Source of the DNA: Myxococcales bacterium
GTDB taxonomy: Bacteria; Myxococcota_A; SURF-8
DNA: 39,428 nucleotides
Direction: 5' to 3'
Assembly (NCBI GenBank): GCA_003598065.1
Contig: QZKR01000022.1
Coordinates: 1 to 39,428 of the forward strand
Part shown: positions 33,101 to 39,428 of the stretch, piece after piece
Layout of the letters: each line of letters begins with the position of its first letter
Position numbering within the stretch: position 1 is the first letter of the stretch
Notes under the pieces: generated by a model
Told to the model about the DNA's origin: nothing
What the model saw: the letters and a program-made list of their open reading frames with translations, nothing else
Databases searched by the model: none
Position numbers and translations under genes: made by a program

Positions 33101-33372
33101 ACGCCGTGAAATTGTTCTCGTCCGACGCGGACCGGATCGATCTGGTATTGCTGGACTATGCCATTCCCGGGATGACCGGCGAGGAAATCTTCGACGCCTT
33201 GAATGCCCGCCGGCCGGGCGTGAAGGTGCTGTTGACGAGCGGTTACCAGGAAGAACGCGCCATGGCCCGCATGAAAGGAAAGGGACTGGCCGGTTTCATT
33301 CAGAAGCCTTTCCACCCGCAGATTCTCGCCGAGCGCGTCGTCGGGGCGATGGCGAAGGACAACCCCGCCTGA
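30145..33372 (+). CDS. Hybrid sensor histidine kinase: 7TMR-DISM sensor, two PAS domains, HisKA/HATPase and receiver
   Basis: A 1075-residue membrane sensor kinase. The signal peptide (AASIIPALSALAATE) leads into a periplasmic 7TMR-DISMED2-like carbohydrate-binding-type domain (about 30-170), then a seven-helix 7TMR-DISM block (about 190-390). A coiled coil (TLVAERTRDLADTVAMLHAE) links to PAS1 (about 436-550) and PAS2 (about 562-690). The H box AIAHDFNNLLTGV puts the phospho-accepting His at 712; N box NLVINAVEAIG, G1 RDTGVGMDG and G2 GRGMGLAAV follow. The receiver has VDDE, phospho-acceptor Asp1004 in LLDYAIPGMTG and Lys1054. The start is TTG with GAGG seven bases upstream. No separate output regulator is adjacent. 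Confidence 0.92.
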   Translation: MQRLTIILAASIIPALSALAATETDGVLVNPDADHIPLNKKIEILEDSGGRLSYDEVRRPPYAGQFVKSERSTLNYGNSRAAYWLRVTLENDAALPLERFLVNEFPLITRADLFLSDAAGRTETRRSGLTVPISHREVPDVLPIFSLKLAPHSRSQIYLRMQTEATMLVGLSLWEPTAFWRRNSSEMWIKGALIGALLILVGYNLLVAITLRDRTSYYAAAFLACFGVYLASLYALLYQYLWPDFPELAGHLPIAMSAVAIGAGLLFTRAYLMIPSAHPRLERLFQAALGLTICSILLIPVDHHLANTIAGIAGLTAVGLTSYSAWHSFRQGYKPARLYFIAWLPLWAGGAAFALVVLGVLEATALARLMLPFGFALGGLILSFALAERTTSALRKHRRELQTLVAERTRDLADTVAMLHAEIAERRKTETALRNSEQQFRFAYQTNPDAIAVNRLQDGVYVEVNDEFCRVTGYSRDEVIGRSTMELLVWDDEEKRRGFVKRLRRESAVRNFEAGFRLKNGSVRVGLISGTLFEQEGVPHMLTVTRDIMERKAQEEALKHSEEKLRSLVESSPMGILIVQGDPPRIVFANSPMYDLVQWSPEELSAMTEEDLATIFQPDDWGRFRSHYLRRLSEPTLPAHYEVPVIRKDGARRWVEIYVTSIQFAGQPSAQCCFIDITDRKRAEEERRLFLARAQESQRLESLGHMAGAIAHDFNNLLTGVLGNANLAIMDLPPGSPTMNTLRDIETAAKAAADLAQQMLICSGRGATMLKPLDLSQTIDSLHRLVAANIPPKVQAAYQLAPDLPPVNADATQIGQVLMNLVINAVEAIGSSEGRIEVRTERRRLDRATLDQAVMGQALPEADYVVLVVRDTGVGMDGETVRKVFDPFFSTKFLGRGMGLAAVQGVVRGHMGAIAVESRPGGGSCFSIYLPFAEPAASNVTAAVASGEAAQPMVLIVDDEPLVLRVAQRALERYGCRVLTAENGPDAVKLFSSDADRIDLVLLDYAIPGMTGEEIFDALNARRPGVKVLLTSGYQEERAMARMKGKGLAGFIQKPFHPQILAERVVGAMAKDNPA

Positions 33373-33451
33373 GAACTCGACTTGAATCGCCGAAATCCGA
33401 CACGGTTAGCCAGCCGCGAATCGGGAGAAAAACAGCCGGGAGCGGCGGAGA

Positions 33452-35428
33452 TCAGAGCGTCGCCGCGCCGCGAAGACGGGCGAGTTCGATGCGCAGCACC
33501 GGATCGTTGGGGTCCTCGTGCAACAACAGCATCAGTTCGCGGATGGCTTCGTCCGTCCGTCCCGCCGCCGCGAGGGCGAAAACCAGCAATCGCCGCGCGC
33601 CGCGCGGATCGGATTCCTGCTGCACGGCTTTCTTAAAAATATCCACGGCCTTTCCCGTATCGCCGAGCAATTCCGCGACCGATCCGCTTGTCAGAATCAC
33701 GCGCGAATCGCCGGGAAATTTTGCCGCCATTTCGGCGAGCATCTGCTCGGCGAGGGCGCGTTTCCCCAACAGCGCCCACGCCAGCGCCTTGCCGCGCCAG
33801 GCGTCCATATCGTCGGAGGCAAAGGCCAGCACGGAGTCCATCAGGCGGATCGTCATGCCGGGATTGCGAACCAGGAGTTCCCAGGCGCGGGACTTGAGCA
33901 GCCGGGCCTGTTCCTCGACCAACGGCGGGAGATCGAGGGGATGGCTCAAACGGCGCGCCGTTTCCCAGTAAAGTGTGGCCAACTTGTCGTAACCGCCGGC
34001 GAACTGCACCTTGCCCAGCCAATGGCGCGATGCGGATTTTTCAGGGAAGATCGTCGTCGAGACGAAGAGGTGAAAGTGCGCCGGGTCCAATTCGCCGGCT
34101 TCGTACAGGAATTTGCCGTAGCCTTCCCGGACGTTGGCGCAATTGGGCGAGTTTTCGGTGAGATTTTCGAAGAGTGTAAGATTGTCGCGCCAGCGCGGCG
34201 CGGCGGAAGCCTGATAGACCGCGAAACCGACGATCAGCAAACCGGCCAGGGCGGGGACGATCGGTTTCTCTCTCCCTCGTTCGGCGAGTTTCTGCGCGCC
34301 GGCGGCGACGGCGAGCGCCAGTCCCACGGAGGGCAGAAACAGGCAACGGTCCGCGAAGAGCACCGTCGGCGTGACGAAAGCCTGAACGACGGGGAAAATG
34401 GCGACGGCGAACCAGGCGACGCCGATGGCGGCGATGCGCCGCCTGGCAAGACCGACGAGCGTCGCGCCGGCCAGAGCCAGCAGGCCGATCCACACCGGCC
34501 CCCAAACCCGCCATTGTTCCGGGCCGAAGACAGGCAGTTCGTTGTACGTCCACTCCACGGGTTGCGGAAACGGCCAGGCGAAGCGCAGCACATAGCGGAA
34601 GGCGAGCCAGCCGCTGTTGACGTGCCGCCAGAACTCCGACAAAGCGATGGTGGGGTTGTACTGAAACGGCACCCCGCGAGCCAGTTCGTGCAACGCGTTG
34701 GTGCGCATCAAGAAGTACACGGCCGCCGCCAAAGCGGCCAGCGCCAGCGACAGTCCGTGCCGGCGCAGCGTTTCGCGCCACCTCGTGGCGCCGCCGGGTC
34801 GGAAGCGATCGAGCAAAACCAGCAGCACCGGCGCGGCCAGAGCGTTCTCTTTTGAAAACAGTCCCGCCAGAAAGATCAGAACCGCCGCCAGACGCCGTGA
34901 GCGTGAAACGCGGCCGGCAGCGTCCGGCCAAAGCAGAATCAGGTAGCCGAGAACGGCGGCCGTGGCCGTCAACTCGGAGCGTTGCACCAGCGAGTTGGCG
35001 ACCTCGTGGTTGGCGGGATGAACGATGAAAAACGCCGCCGCCGCCCAGGCCCAAGGGAGCGAGAGAAAGCGGCGGAAGAAGATCAATGCCAACGCCGCGA
35101 CGCCGGCGATCACGGCCAGATGCACAAGCCGGAACGGCAATGGGTTTCCCGGCGCCAGAAACCACTGGAGGATGAACGTCGTCACGACCAACGGCCGATA
35201 AGTGCCGGTCGTGACGGGTCCGGTTGTGCCCCAGAAATCCTGACTCCAGGCGTCGCCCAGCAGGCCTTGCGTGACCAGCGGACTGGTGCGGATGGCGAGA
35301 TCGTCGTCATAGACGAAACCGTTCAGCAGCGTCGCCCAGTAGGCGACGACCGCCAGCACGACGAGCAGAACGATGCCTCGCCGACCGTCAAGCCAGCGCG
35401 CAGGGTCGGATGTGGATAGCGGCGTCAT
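33452..35428 (-). CDS. TMTC-like GT-C membrane protein with TPR tail (putative O-mannosyltransferase)
   Basis: A 658-residue protein with roughly ten membrane helices (15-410) and a C-terminal TPR-like region (about 440-650; for example AWALLGKRALAEQMLAEMAA and DEAIRELMLLLHEDP). The first extracytoplasmic loop has the acidic FVYDDDLAI (Asp41-43) and later YRPLVVTTF, as in TMTC proteins, a GT-C group that in animals O-mannosylates cadherins using dolichyl-phosphate mannose. FSKENALAAPVLLVL is also typical. Bacterial members are largely uncharacterised. It is divergent from a GtrA and polyprenol-phosphate-mannose synthase pair that could supply its donor. The ATG at 35428 follows AGGA closely. 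Confidence 0.85.
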   Translation of the reverse strand: MTPLSTSDPARWLDGRRGIVLLVVLAVVAYWATLLNGFVYDDDLAIRTSPLVTQGLLGDAWSQDFWGTTGPVTTGTYRPLVVTTFILQWFLAPGNPLPFRLVHLAVIAGVAALALIFFRRFLSLPWAWAAAAFFIVHPANHEVANSLVQRSELTATAAVLGYLILLWPDAAGRVSRSRRLAAVLIFLAGLFSKENALAAPVLLVLLDRFRPGGATRWRETLRRHGLSLALAALAAAVYFLMRTNALHELARGVPFQYNPTIALSEFWRHVNSGWLAFRYVLRFAWPFPQPVEWTYNELPVFGPEQWRVWGPVWIGLLALAGATLVGLARRRIAAIGVAWFAVAIFPVVQAFVTPTVLFADRCLFLPSVGLALAVAAGAQKLAERGREKPIVPALAGLLIVGFAVYQASAAPRWRDNLTLFENLTENSPNCANVREGYGKFLYEAGELDPAHFHLFVSTTIFPEKSASRHWLGKVQFAGGYDKLATLYWETARRLSHPLDLPPLVEEQARLLKSRAWELLVRNPGMTIRLMDSVLAFASDDMDAWRGKALAWALLGKRALAEQMLAEMAAKFPGDSRVILTSGSVAELLGDTGKAVDIFKKAVQQESDPRGARRLLVFALAAAGRTDEAIRELMLLLHEDPNDPVLRIELARLRGAATL

Positions 35429-35495
35429 GATCCTGGCTTATAACATAAGGGCGGTCGGGGCGGCAAAGCGAAGCCGGGGACGCGGCGGAAAATGG

Positions 35496-35524
35496 TTGAC
35501 AAGCCTTCACGGCGCAAAGACACT
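35496..35524 (+). promoter_or_regulatory. Promoter for the GtrA-DPM operon
   Basis: A perfect TTGACA (35496-35501), 17-bp spacer and GACACT (35519-35524, three of six), 56 bp before the GTG start chosen for GtrA. It argues against starts further upstream. Confidence 0.4.
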
Positions 35525-35579
35525 GGACTCCCTTTGGCGATCCGGGTTCACGTCATCTGTCGCAGCGAGGTCGAACGTC

Positions 35580-36125
35580 GTGCCGTCCCGCATTCCGAAC
35601 ACGCTGAAGCCCGTATTTACGGCGCGGTTCGTGAAATTCTGCACCGTCGGTTTCTCCGGCGTGTTCGTGAACCTCGGCTTCCTCCTGCTTTTCGCCGACA
35701 TCCTCGACATTCAGATCAACATCGCCTCGGCCCTGGCGATCGAAATTTCGATCCTTTCCAATTTCGTCATCAACGAGTTGTGGACCTTTCGCGACCGGCG
35801 CGGCAACGGCACGATCATGGCGCGCGGCGCGCAGTTCAACCTCGTATCGCTGTTGGGCGCGTTCGTCCAATGGTCGGTGTTCGTGACGCTCAATGTCTTT
35901 GCCTTTCTTCTGCTGGCTTCCTCCGAAGTGGTTGACCAGTACTGGAGCCAGGCGGGCGACGGTTTCTGGCCGCGGTTCATCCACCCCATTGTCGAGCCGC
36001 CTCCGGTGGGGAATTTCAAGTATCTCTCGCAGCTTGTCGGCATCGGCGTGGCGACGTTCTGGAACTTCCTCGTCAACTTTAACTGGACGTGGAGCGGACG
36101 GTCGGCGGGAGGCGAAAATGACTGA
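35580..36125 (+). CDS. GtrA-family membrane protein
   Basis: Small four-helix membrane protein of the GtrA/DPMS-TM family, thought to help flip or present polyprenol-linked sugars. From the GTG at 35580 (GAGG nine bases upstream, promoter just before) it is 181 residues. Landmarks are ARFVKFCTVGFSGVFVNLGF (helix 1), ILSNFVINELWTFRDRR, FNLVSLLGAFVQWSVFV (helix 3) and GIGVATFWNFLVNFNWTWS (helix 4). Most GtrA proteins are about 130 residues; a polar loop of about 40 residues (containing DQYWSQAGDGFWPRFIHP) sits between helices 3 and 4. Its 3' end overlaps the glycosyltransferase by 8 bp, so the pair functions together. Confidence 0.85.
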   Translation: MPSRIPNTLKPVFTARFVKFCTVGFSGVFVNLGFLLLFADILDIQINIASALAIEISILSNFVINELWTFRDRRGNGTIMARGAQFNLVSLLGAFVQWSVFVTLNVFAFLLLASSEVVDQYWSQAGDGFWPRFIHPIVEPPPVGNFKYLSQLVGIGVATFWNFLVNFNWTWSGRSAGGEND

Positions 36126-36840
36126 GCTTCGCACGGGCGCGGGGGCGCTGATCTGCATCCCCACCTACAACGAGCAGGAAAACCTGCCGCGCATCCTGCC
36201 TGCCGTGCTGGATCGCGTTCCCGAGGCGCACATTCTCGTCATCGACGACAACTCGCCCGACGGCACGGGGCGGCTTGCCGACGAAGCGGCGGCGAAGGAC
36301 GGGCGCGTCCGCGTGTTGCATCGTCCGGGCAAACAGGGTCTGGGCCGCGCCTACCTCGCCGGCTTCAAATGGGCGCTCGAACGCGACTATCGCGCCATCG
36401 TCGAATTCGACGCCGATTTCTCCCACAACCCGGCCTACCTGCCCGACTTCCTCGATCGCCTGAACGACGCCGACGTGGTGGTCGGCTCGCGGCGCGTCAA
36501 GGGCGGCGGAGTGGAGAACTGGAGCCTTTTTCGCCGCCTCATTTCCTGGGGCGGGAGCGTCTACGCGCGGACCGTTTTGGGCATGCCGATCATGGACATG
36601 ACGGGCGGCTTCAACGGCTTTCGGCGGGAAGTCCTGGAAAGGATCGATCTGGACGCGATCGCAATGGCGGGCTTCGGCTTCCAGATCGAGATCAAATACC
36701 GCGCCCACAAGGCCGGCTTCAAGCTCGTCGAGTTCCCCATCGTCTTTCCCGATCGCGTGCTGGGCAAGTCGAAGATGGACGCCTCGATCTTCTTCGACGC
36801 CATGGCGAGCATCTGGTCGTTGCGCTTCAGAGTGAAGTAG
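36118..36840 (+). CDS. Polyprenol-phosphate mannose synthase (DPM1-like GT2)
   Basis: Transfers mannose (or another hexose) from a GDP- or UDP-sugar to polyprenyl phosphate on the cytoplasmic face of the inner membrane. The 240-residue GT2 domain shows CIPTYNEQENLP, VIDDNSPDGTG, EFDADFSHNP (Asp98 and Asp100 as the DxD), VVGSRRVKGGGVENWSLFRR, DMTGGFNGFRR, GFGFQIEIKYRA and FPIVFPDRVLGKSKM, a strong match to DPM1. It lacks its own membrane helices, and the overlapping GtrA-like gene supplies them in trans; some enzymes carry this as a fusion. GGGAGG precedes the ATG. The likely user of the product is the divergent TMTC-like protein. Confidence 0.92.
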   Translation: MTELRTGAGALICIPTYNEQENLPRILPAVLDRVPEAHILVIDDNSPDGTGRLADEAAAKDGRVRVLHRPGKQGLGRAYLAGFKWALERDYRAIVEFDADFSHNPAYLPDFLDRLNDADVVVGSRRVKGGGVENWSLFRRLISWGGSVYARTVLGMPIMDMTGGFNGFRREVLERIDLDAIAMAGFGFQIEIKYRAHKAGFKLVEFPIVFPDRVLGKSKMDASIFFDAMASIWSLRFRVK

Positions 36841-36864
36841 AGACTCCTCCCTGCGCGATCGGCG

Positions 36865-37257
36865 TTAGCCCTTGCGCTGCTTGTCCTTGGGCGTCACGCA
36901 GGTCCCCGAGGCCCGGCAGACCAAAAGTGGCGGGTCGAGCACGTCGGCCGCCGAGGGGTCGCCGGGAAGGCCGGCCGAAGCGACGACCTTGTGCGCCTCG
37001 AAACGCATCTTGCGCGAGGTGGCGCCCTCGCCCTCGATCCAGCCCGTCGCCTCGATGTAGTCGCCCGCCTTGACCGGCGCGAGAAACTCCACGCTGTCGT
37101 AAGCGCGAAAGAGGCCCTCGTCGCCGTCGCGGCGGATCAGCAGTTCGGTGGCCACGTCACCGAACAATTGCAGCATCCGCGCCCCATCGACCAGTTCGCC
37201 CGCGTAATGCGCGTCATGCGCGCCCATGCGCAGGCGGATCATCGCTTTTTGCGTCAT
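36865..37257 (-). CDS. kal: 3-aminobutyryl-CoA ammonia-lyase-like hotdog protein
   Basis: A 130-residue hotdog-fold protein closely matching my memory of Kal, which removes ammonia from L-3-aminobutyryl-CoA to give crotonyl-CoA in lysine fermentation. Characteristic stretches are [66 protein letters not shown] and [20 protein letters not shown]. The length is normal. The ATG has GAGG seven bases upstream and lies 12 bp after the fbp stop, so the two are co-transcribed. None of the other lysine-fermentation genes (kamA, kamDE, kdd, kce) is in the window, so the physiological role here is open; a generic acyl-CoA hotdog hydratase or thioesterase is the alternative. Confidence 0.8.
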   Translation of the reverse strand: MTQKAMIRLRMGAHDAHYAGELVDGARMLQLFGDVATELLIRRDGDEGLFRAYDSVEFLAPVKAGDYIEATGWIEGEGATSRKMRFEAHKVVASAGLPGDPSAADVLDPPLLVCRASGTCVTPKDKQRKG

Positions 37258-37269
37258 TGCCGTCCTCGC

Positions 37270-38280
37270 CTATTTGTCATACTTGCGGATGAAGCTCATC
37301 AGCTCTTCGATGTTCTGCTTCGAGCCGATGAAGAACGGGACGCGCTGATGAAGGCTCGTCGGTTCGACCTCCAGAATGCGGCGGCGGCCATCGACGGCCG
37401 CCCCTCCCGCCTGCTCGCAGAGAAACGCCATCGGCGAGGCCTCGTAGAGCAGGCGCAGCTTGCCGTTGGGGTTGGTCTTGTCGGGCGGGTAGAGGAAGGC
37501 GCCGCCGTAGAGCATGGTCCGGTGCATGTCGGCCACCATCGAGCCGATATAGCGCAGGCTGTACCGCTTTCCCGTCTGCGCGTCGGGTTTTTTCAAGGAA
37601 CTGATGTATTGCCTGACGCCCTCCGACCAGGCGTCGTAGTATGCCTCGTTGACGCTGTAGATGTAACCCTTGTCCGGGATGCGGATGTCGGGATGGGAAA
37701 GCAGGAACTCTCCCACGCCGGGATCGAGCGTGAAGCCGTGCACGCCGTCGCCGGAAGAATAAACGAGCATCGTCGAGGAACCGTGGATGACGTAGCCGGC
37801 CGCCACCTGCCGGTAGCCAGGCTGCATCAGGTCTTCGTCCTTGCCCTGGTCGCCGGGGCGGGGCATGCGCAGAACGGAGAAAATCGTGCCGATGGAGATG
37901 TTGGCGTCGATGTTGGAGGAGCCGTCCAGCGGGTCGAAGTTTACGACATACTCGCCGAGGGTCAGTTTCGTCACCGGAACCGATGCCGCCAATTCCTCCG
38001 AGGCCATCGCCGCCAGCAAACCGGAGTTATTGAACACGTTGACGAGCACGTCGTTGGCGAGTTCGTCGAGCTTCTGCACCTGCTCGCCCTGGACGTTCGA
38101 TTCGCCGGTCAGGCCGAGGACGCCGACCAGCCCCGCCTTGCGCACGTCGCGCGAGATCACCTTGGCCGCGAAAGCCACGTCCATCAGCAGCTTGCTCAAA
38201 TGGCCGCGCGCCTCGGGATACTTTTTCTGCGTCTCCATGATGTGACGTTCAATGGTGGTAAGCTGTACATCGGCTCTCAT
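37270..38280 (-). CDS. fbp: Fructose-1,6-bisphosphatase class I
   Basis: Gluconeogenic phosphatase converting fructose 1,6-bisphosphate to fructose 6-phosphate. The 336-residue protein has the class I metal-binding signature NFDPLDGSSNIDANISIGTI, the upstream ASEE acidic pair, SMVADMHRTMLYGGAFLYPP and LYEASPMAFLCEQAGGAAVD near the active site. The ATG at 38280 has GGAGG six bases upstream; the in-frame extension to 38424 shows no family similarity. It shares a transcript with the kal-like gene. Confidence 0.95.
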   Translation of the reverse strand: MRADVQLTTIERHIMETQKKYPEARGHLSKLLMDVAFAAKVISRDVRKAGLVGVLGLTGESNVQGEQVQKLDELANDVLVNVFNNSGLLAAMASEELAASVPVTKLTLGEYVVNFDPLDGSSNIDANISIGTIFSVLRMPRPGDQGKDEDLMQPGYRQVAAGYVIHGSSTMLVYSSGDGVHGFTLDPGVGEFLLSHPDIRIPDKGYIYSVNEAYYDAWSEGVRQYISSLKKPDAQTGKRYSLRYIGSMVADMHRTMLYGGAFLYPPDKTNPNGKLRLLYEASPMAFLCEQAGGAAVDGRRRILEVEPTSLHQRVPFFIGSKQNIEELMSFIRKYDK

Positions 38281-38699
38281 AACCGCCTCCGGAAAGTGAG
38301 GGTGTGAAGGATCGATCGCTGCGCGAATTCCGAACGCCTTATGAGAATGCTTGGAGCGATAAACTATTTCATAACAAGCCCGATTTGACTTTAGCAACAC
38401 TTTTATAGGCCCACGGCGCGACAAGTGAAGACGGGAGAACGCTTTGCGATTCGGGTTGTTCGGAGCAAAAAGGAGAAGTGTTTAATAAAGATAACAAGAG
38501 AATTGATTTCGTGTATATTTTTAACATTTTTAGCTTGCAATGTAAATTAAAATGACCGACAATGGCTTTTGGAGGCATCCGGGCCGACCCTGCGCCGCGA
38601 GTCTGCATCGCGGGCTAGGGTTTGATTGCGGATGATGGTAAGATGGGCGCATTTAGGGAACGGGGCGCAACACCTACAACCGCGCGCATGGTGACAAGC
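38281..38699. other. 419-bp intergenic region with AT-rich block
   Basis: Divergent gap between fbp and the glycine-rich gene. Positions about 38479-38556 are strikingly AT-rich (runs such as GTGTATATTTTTAAC) inside a high-GC window, then GC rises again by 38570. I see no tRNA, riboswitch motif or convincing small ORF. It probably holds the promoters of both flanking genes. Confidence 0.6.
38402..38429 (-). promoter_or_regulatory. Possible promoter for fbp-kal
   Basis: TTCACT (38429-38424, four of six), 16-bp spacer and TATAAA (38407-38402, five of six) on the minus strand, about 120 bp before the fbp ATG. Confidence 0.3.
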
Positions 38700-39428
38700 A
38701 TGCGATACCAAAGCATGAATCTTGTAACGAGGCTGCCGGCCGTGCTAGCCGTCCTGCTGCTGATCGGAGCGCCGGAGGCCTGGGCTCAAAGCTGGACCAA
38801 CGACGGCGGCGGCGATCACAGAGGGCAGGACTGGACGATCTCGGCCGATACGACCGTCGGCGGCGAGCATTACAACGTCGGGGCGTTTGCCGTTTCTTCC
38901 GGCATGACGGCGACGGTGAGCGCCGGTCGGCCCTTCGTCGTTCGGGCCAACACGATCACGGTCACAGGCTCTATTGACGCTACCGGCAAGGGCCATAACG
39001 GCGGCGACGGCGGTCGCGGCGGCCGGGACGACGGTTTCGGCGGCGACGATGGCCTGCCCGGCTGGTATGCCTATGATTACGGAGTAACCGCTGGCGGCCA
39101 GGACGGCGAGAATGGCTACGAGAGCCAGAATAATTCCCGTTGCTGGTTCGATGAATACTGCTGCGAGTGGCAGGGATACTGCCGCAACTGGTGCTGCGAC
39201 CCGGCCGGACGGCGCGACTGGTCCTGGTGCGGCGGCGGCGGCGCAGGCGGCGGCGGCGGCGGCGGCAACGGCGCCGACGGCTGCTACGGTCAGCCCGGCG
39301 CGGACGGCGCCGGTTCGAGCCCCTGTTTCCCCGGCGACGGCGGGAACGGCGGCGTGCCTGGTGATTCCGTGCCGACGGATCGTTTCGCCATGGGGGCGGG
39401 CGGCGGCGGCGCGGGCGGCGGCGGCGGC
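38700..39428 (+). CDS. Secreted glycine-rich surface protein with Cys/Trp cluster (partial, C-terminus off window)
   Basis: The frame stays open to the right edge (243 codons seen). A signal peptide (LPAVLAVLLLIGAPEAWA, cleavage near residue 29) is followed by a beta-rich head with YNVGAFAVSSGMTATVSAG, FVVRANTITVTG and SIDATGKGHNGGDGGRGG. This head resembles the start of deltaproteobacterial glycine-rich surface proteins, where strand repeats precede Gly-rich loops. After residue about 100 the chain is Gly/Asp/Asn-rich. Around residues 146-176 there is a compact cluster of seven Cys, including two CC pairs, and five Trp, then a run of Gly encoded by GGC codons. Several in-frame ATGs exist (38643, 38688, 38700, 38715); I chose 38700 for the GGTGA upstream and the fit to the signal peptide. 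Function unknown. Confidence 0.75.
   Translation, partial: MRYQSMNLVTRLPAVLAVLLLIGAPEAWAQSWTNDGGGDHRGQDWTISADTTVGGEHYNVGAFAVSSGMTATVSAGRPFVVRANTITVTGSIDATGKGHNGGDGGRGGRDDGFGGDDGLPGWYAYDYGVTAGGQDGENGYESQNNSRCWFDEYCCEWQGYCRNWCCDPAGRRDWSWCGGGGAGGGGGGGNGADGCYGQPGADGAGSSPCFPGDGGNGGVPGDSVPTDRFAMGAGGGGAGGGGG

Noticed and set aside
39220..39428. GGC-rich repeats at the right edge as a CRISPR or tandem-repeat locus
   Set aside because: The repeats are irregular glycine codons inside an open frame with a signal peptide.

Overview
This is a gene-dense, high-GC stretch from a Gram-negative bacterium. Outer-membrane biology is prominent: an OmpA-domain lipoprotein with thrombospondin type 3 calcium repeats, a LolC/E-type permease, ExbB/ExbD, an Slt-type lytic transglycosylase and several exported lipoproteins. 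The mix of an Asp-rich DGD-repeat lipoprotein, a glycine-rich secreted protein, a TMTC-like membrane/TPR protein and an orphan GspE/PilB ATPase suggests a deltaproteobacterial-like lineage (Myxococcota, Desulfobacterota, Bdellovibrionota or a neighbouring candidate phylum). The sequence alone does not fix the taxon. I saw no rRNA, tRNA, CRISPR array, transposase or prophage gene.

Layout. 1-3151 (minus): operon of an AMACR-type CaiB/BaiF protein, a PdxJ homologue with altered active-site positions, and the NAD(P)H-hydrate repair enzyme Nnr, which runs off the left edge. 3432-5554 (plus): ExbB, ExbD and a secreted DUF4412-like protein. 5565-6899 (minus): LolC/E-type permease. 7078-15997 (plus): two overlapping lipoprotein genes that share an AMMECR1-like domain plus an alpha/alpha domain, then EpmA-like lysyl ligase, DNA polymerase III delta' and a TPR lytic transglycosylase. 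16065-16145: an inverted repeat between convergent genes. 16177-18533 (minus): TauE/SafE permease, a cysteine-less thioredoxin-reductase-like flavoprotein and a divergent FolE. 18757-24648 (plus): unknown membrane protein, OmpA/TSP3 lipoprotein, small unknown protein, GspE/PilB ATPase and an unknown partner. 24676-26454 (minus): Asp-rich lipoprotein with a propeller-like C-terminus. 26644-28644 (plus): WecB and a NTP_transf_5-type protein. 28669-29895 (minus): membrane metallophosphoesterase. 30145-33372 (plus): hybrid histidine kinase. 33452-36840: TMTC-like GT-C protein divergent from GtrA and a polyprenol-phosphate-mannose synthase. 36865-38280 (minus): fructose-1,6-bisphosphatase and a 3-aminobutyryl-CoA ammonia-lyase-like hotdog protein. 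38700-39428 (plus): start of a secreted glycine-rich protein.

The best candidate for something undescribed is the lipoprotein pair at 7078-11183. AMMECR1 domains are normally cytosolic, yet here two tandem, translationally coupled, exported paralogues carry them. Their decay looks reciprocal: the first keeps a well-preserved alpha/alpha domain but has lost the RGC motif of AMMECR1, and the second keeps RGC but has a degenerate alpha/alpha domain. Other points worth checking are the PdxJ and FolE homologues that have lost textbook active-site residues, a Cys/Trp cluster inside the glycine-rich protein, and a recurring promoter shape (TTGAC-like box, 17-bp spacer, TGCTA-type extended -10) before several unrelated genes.
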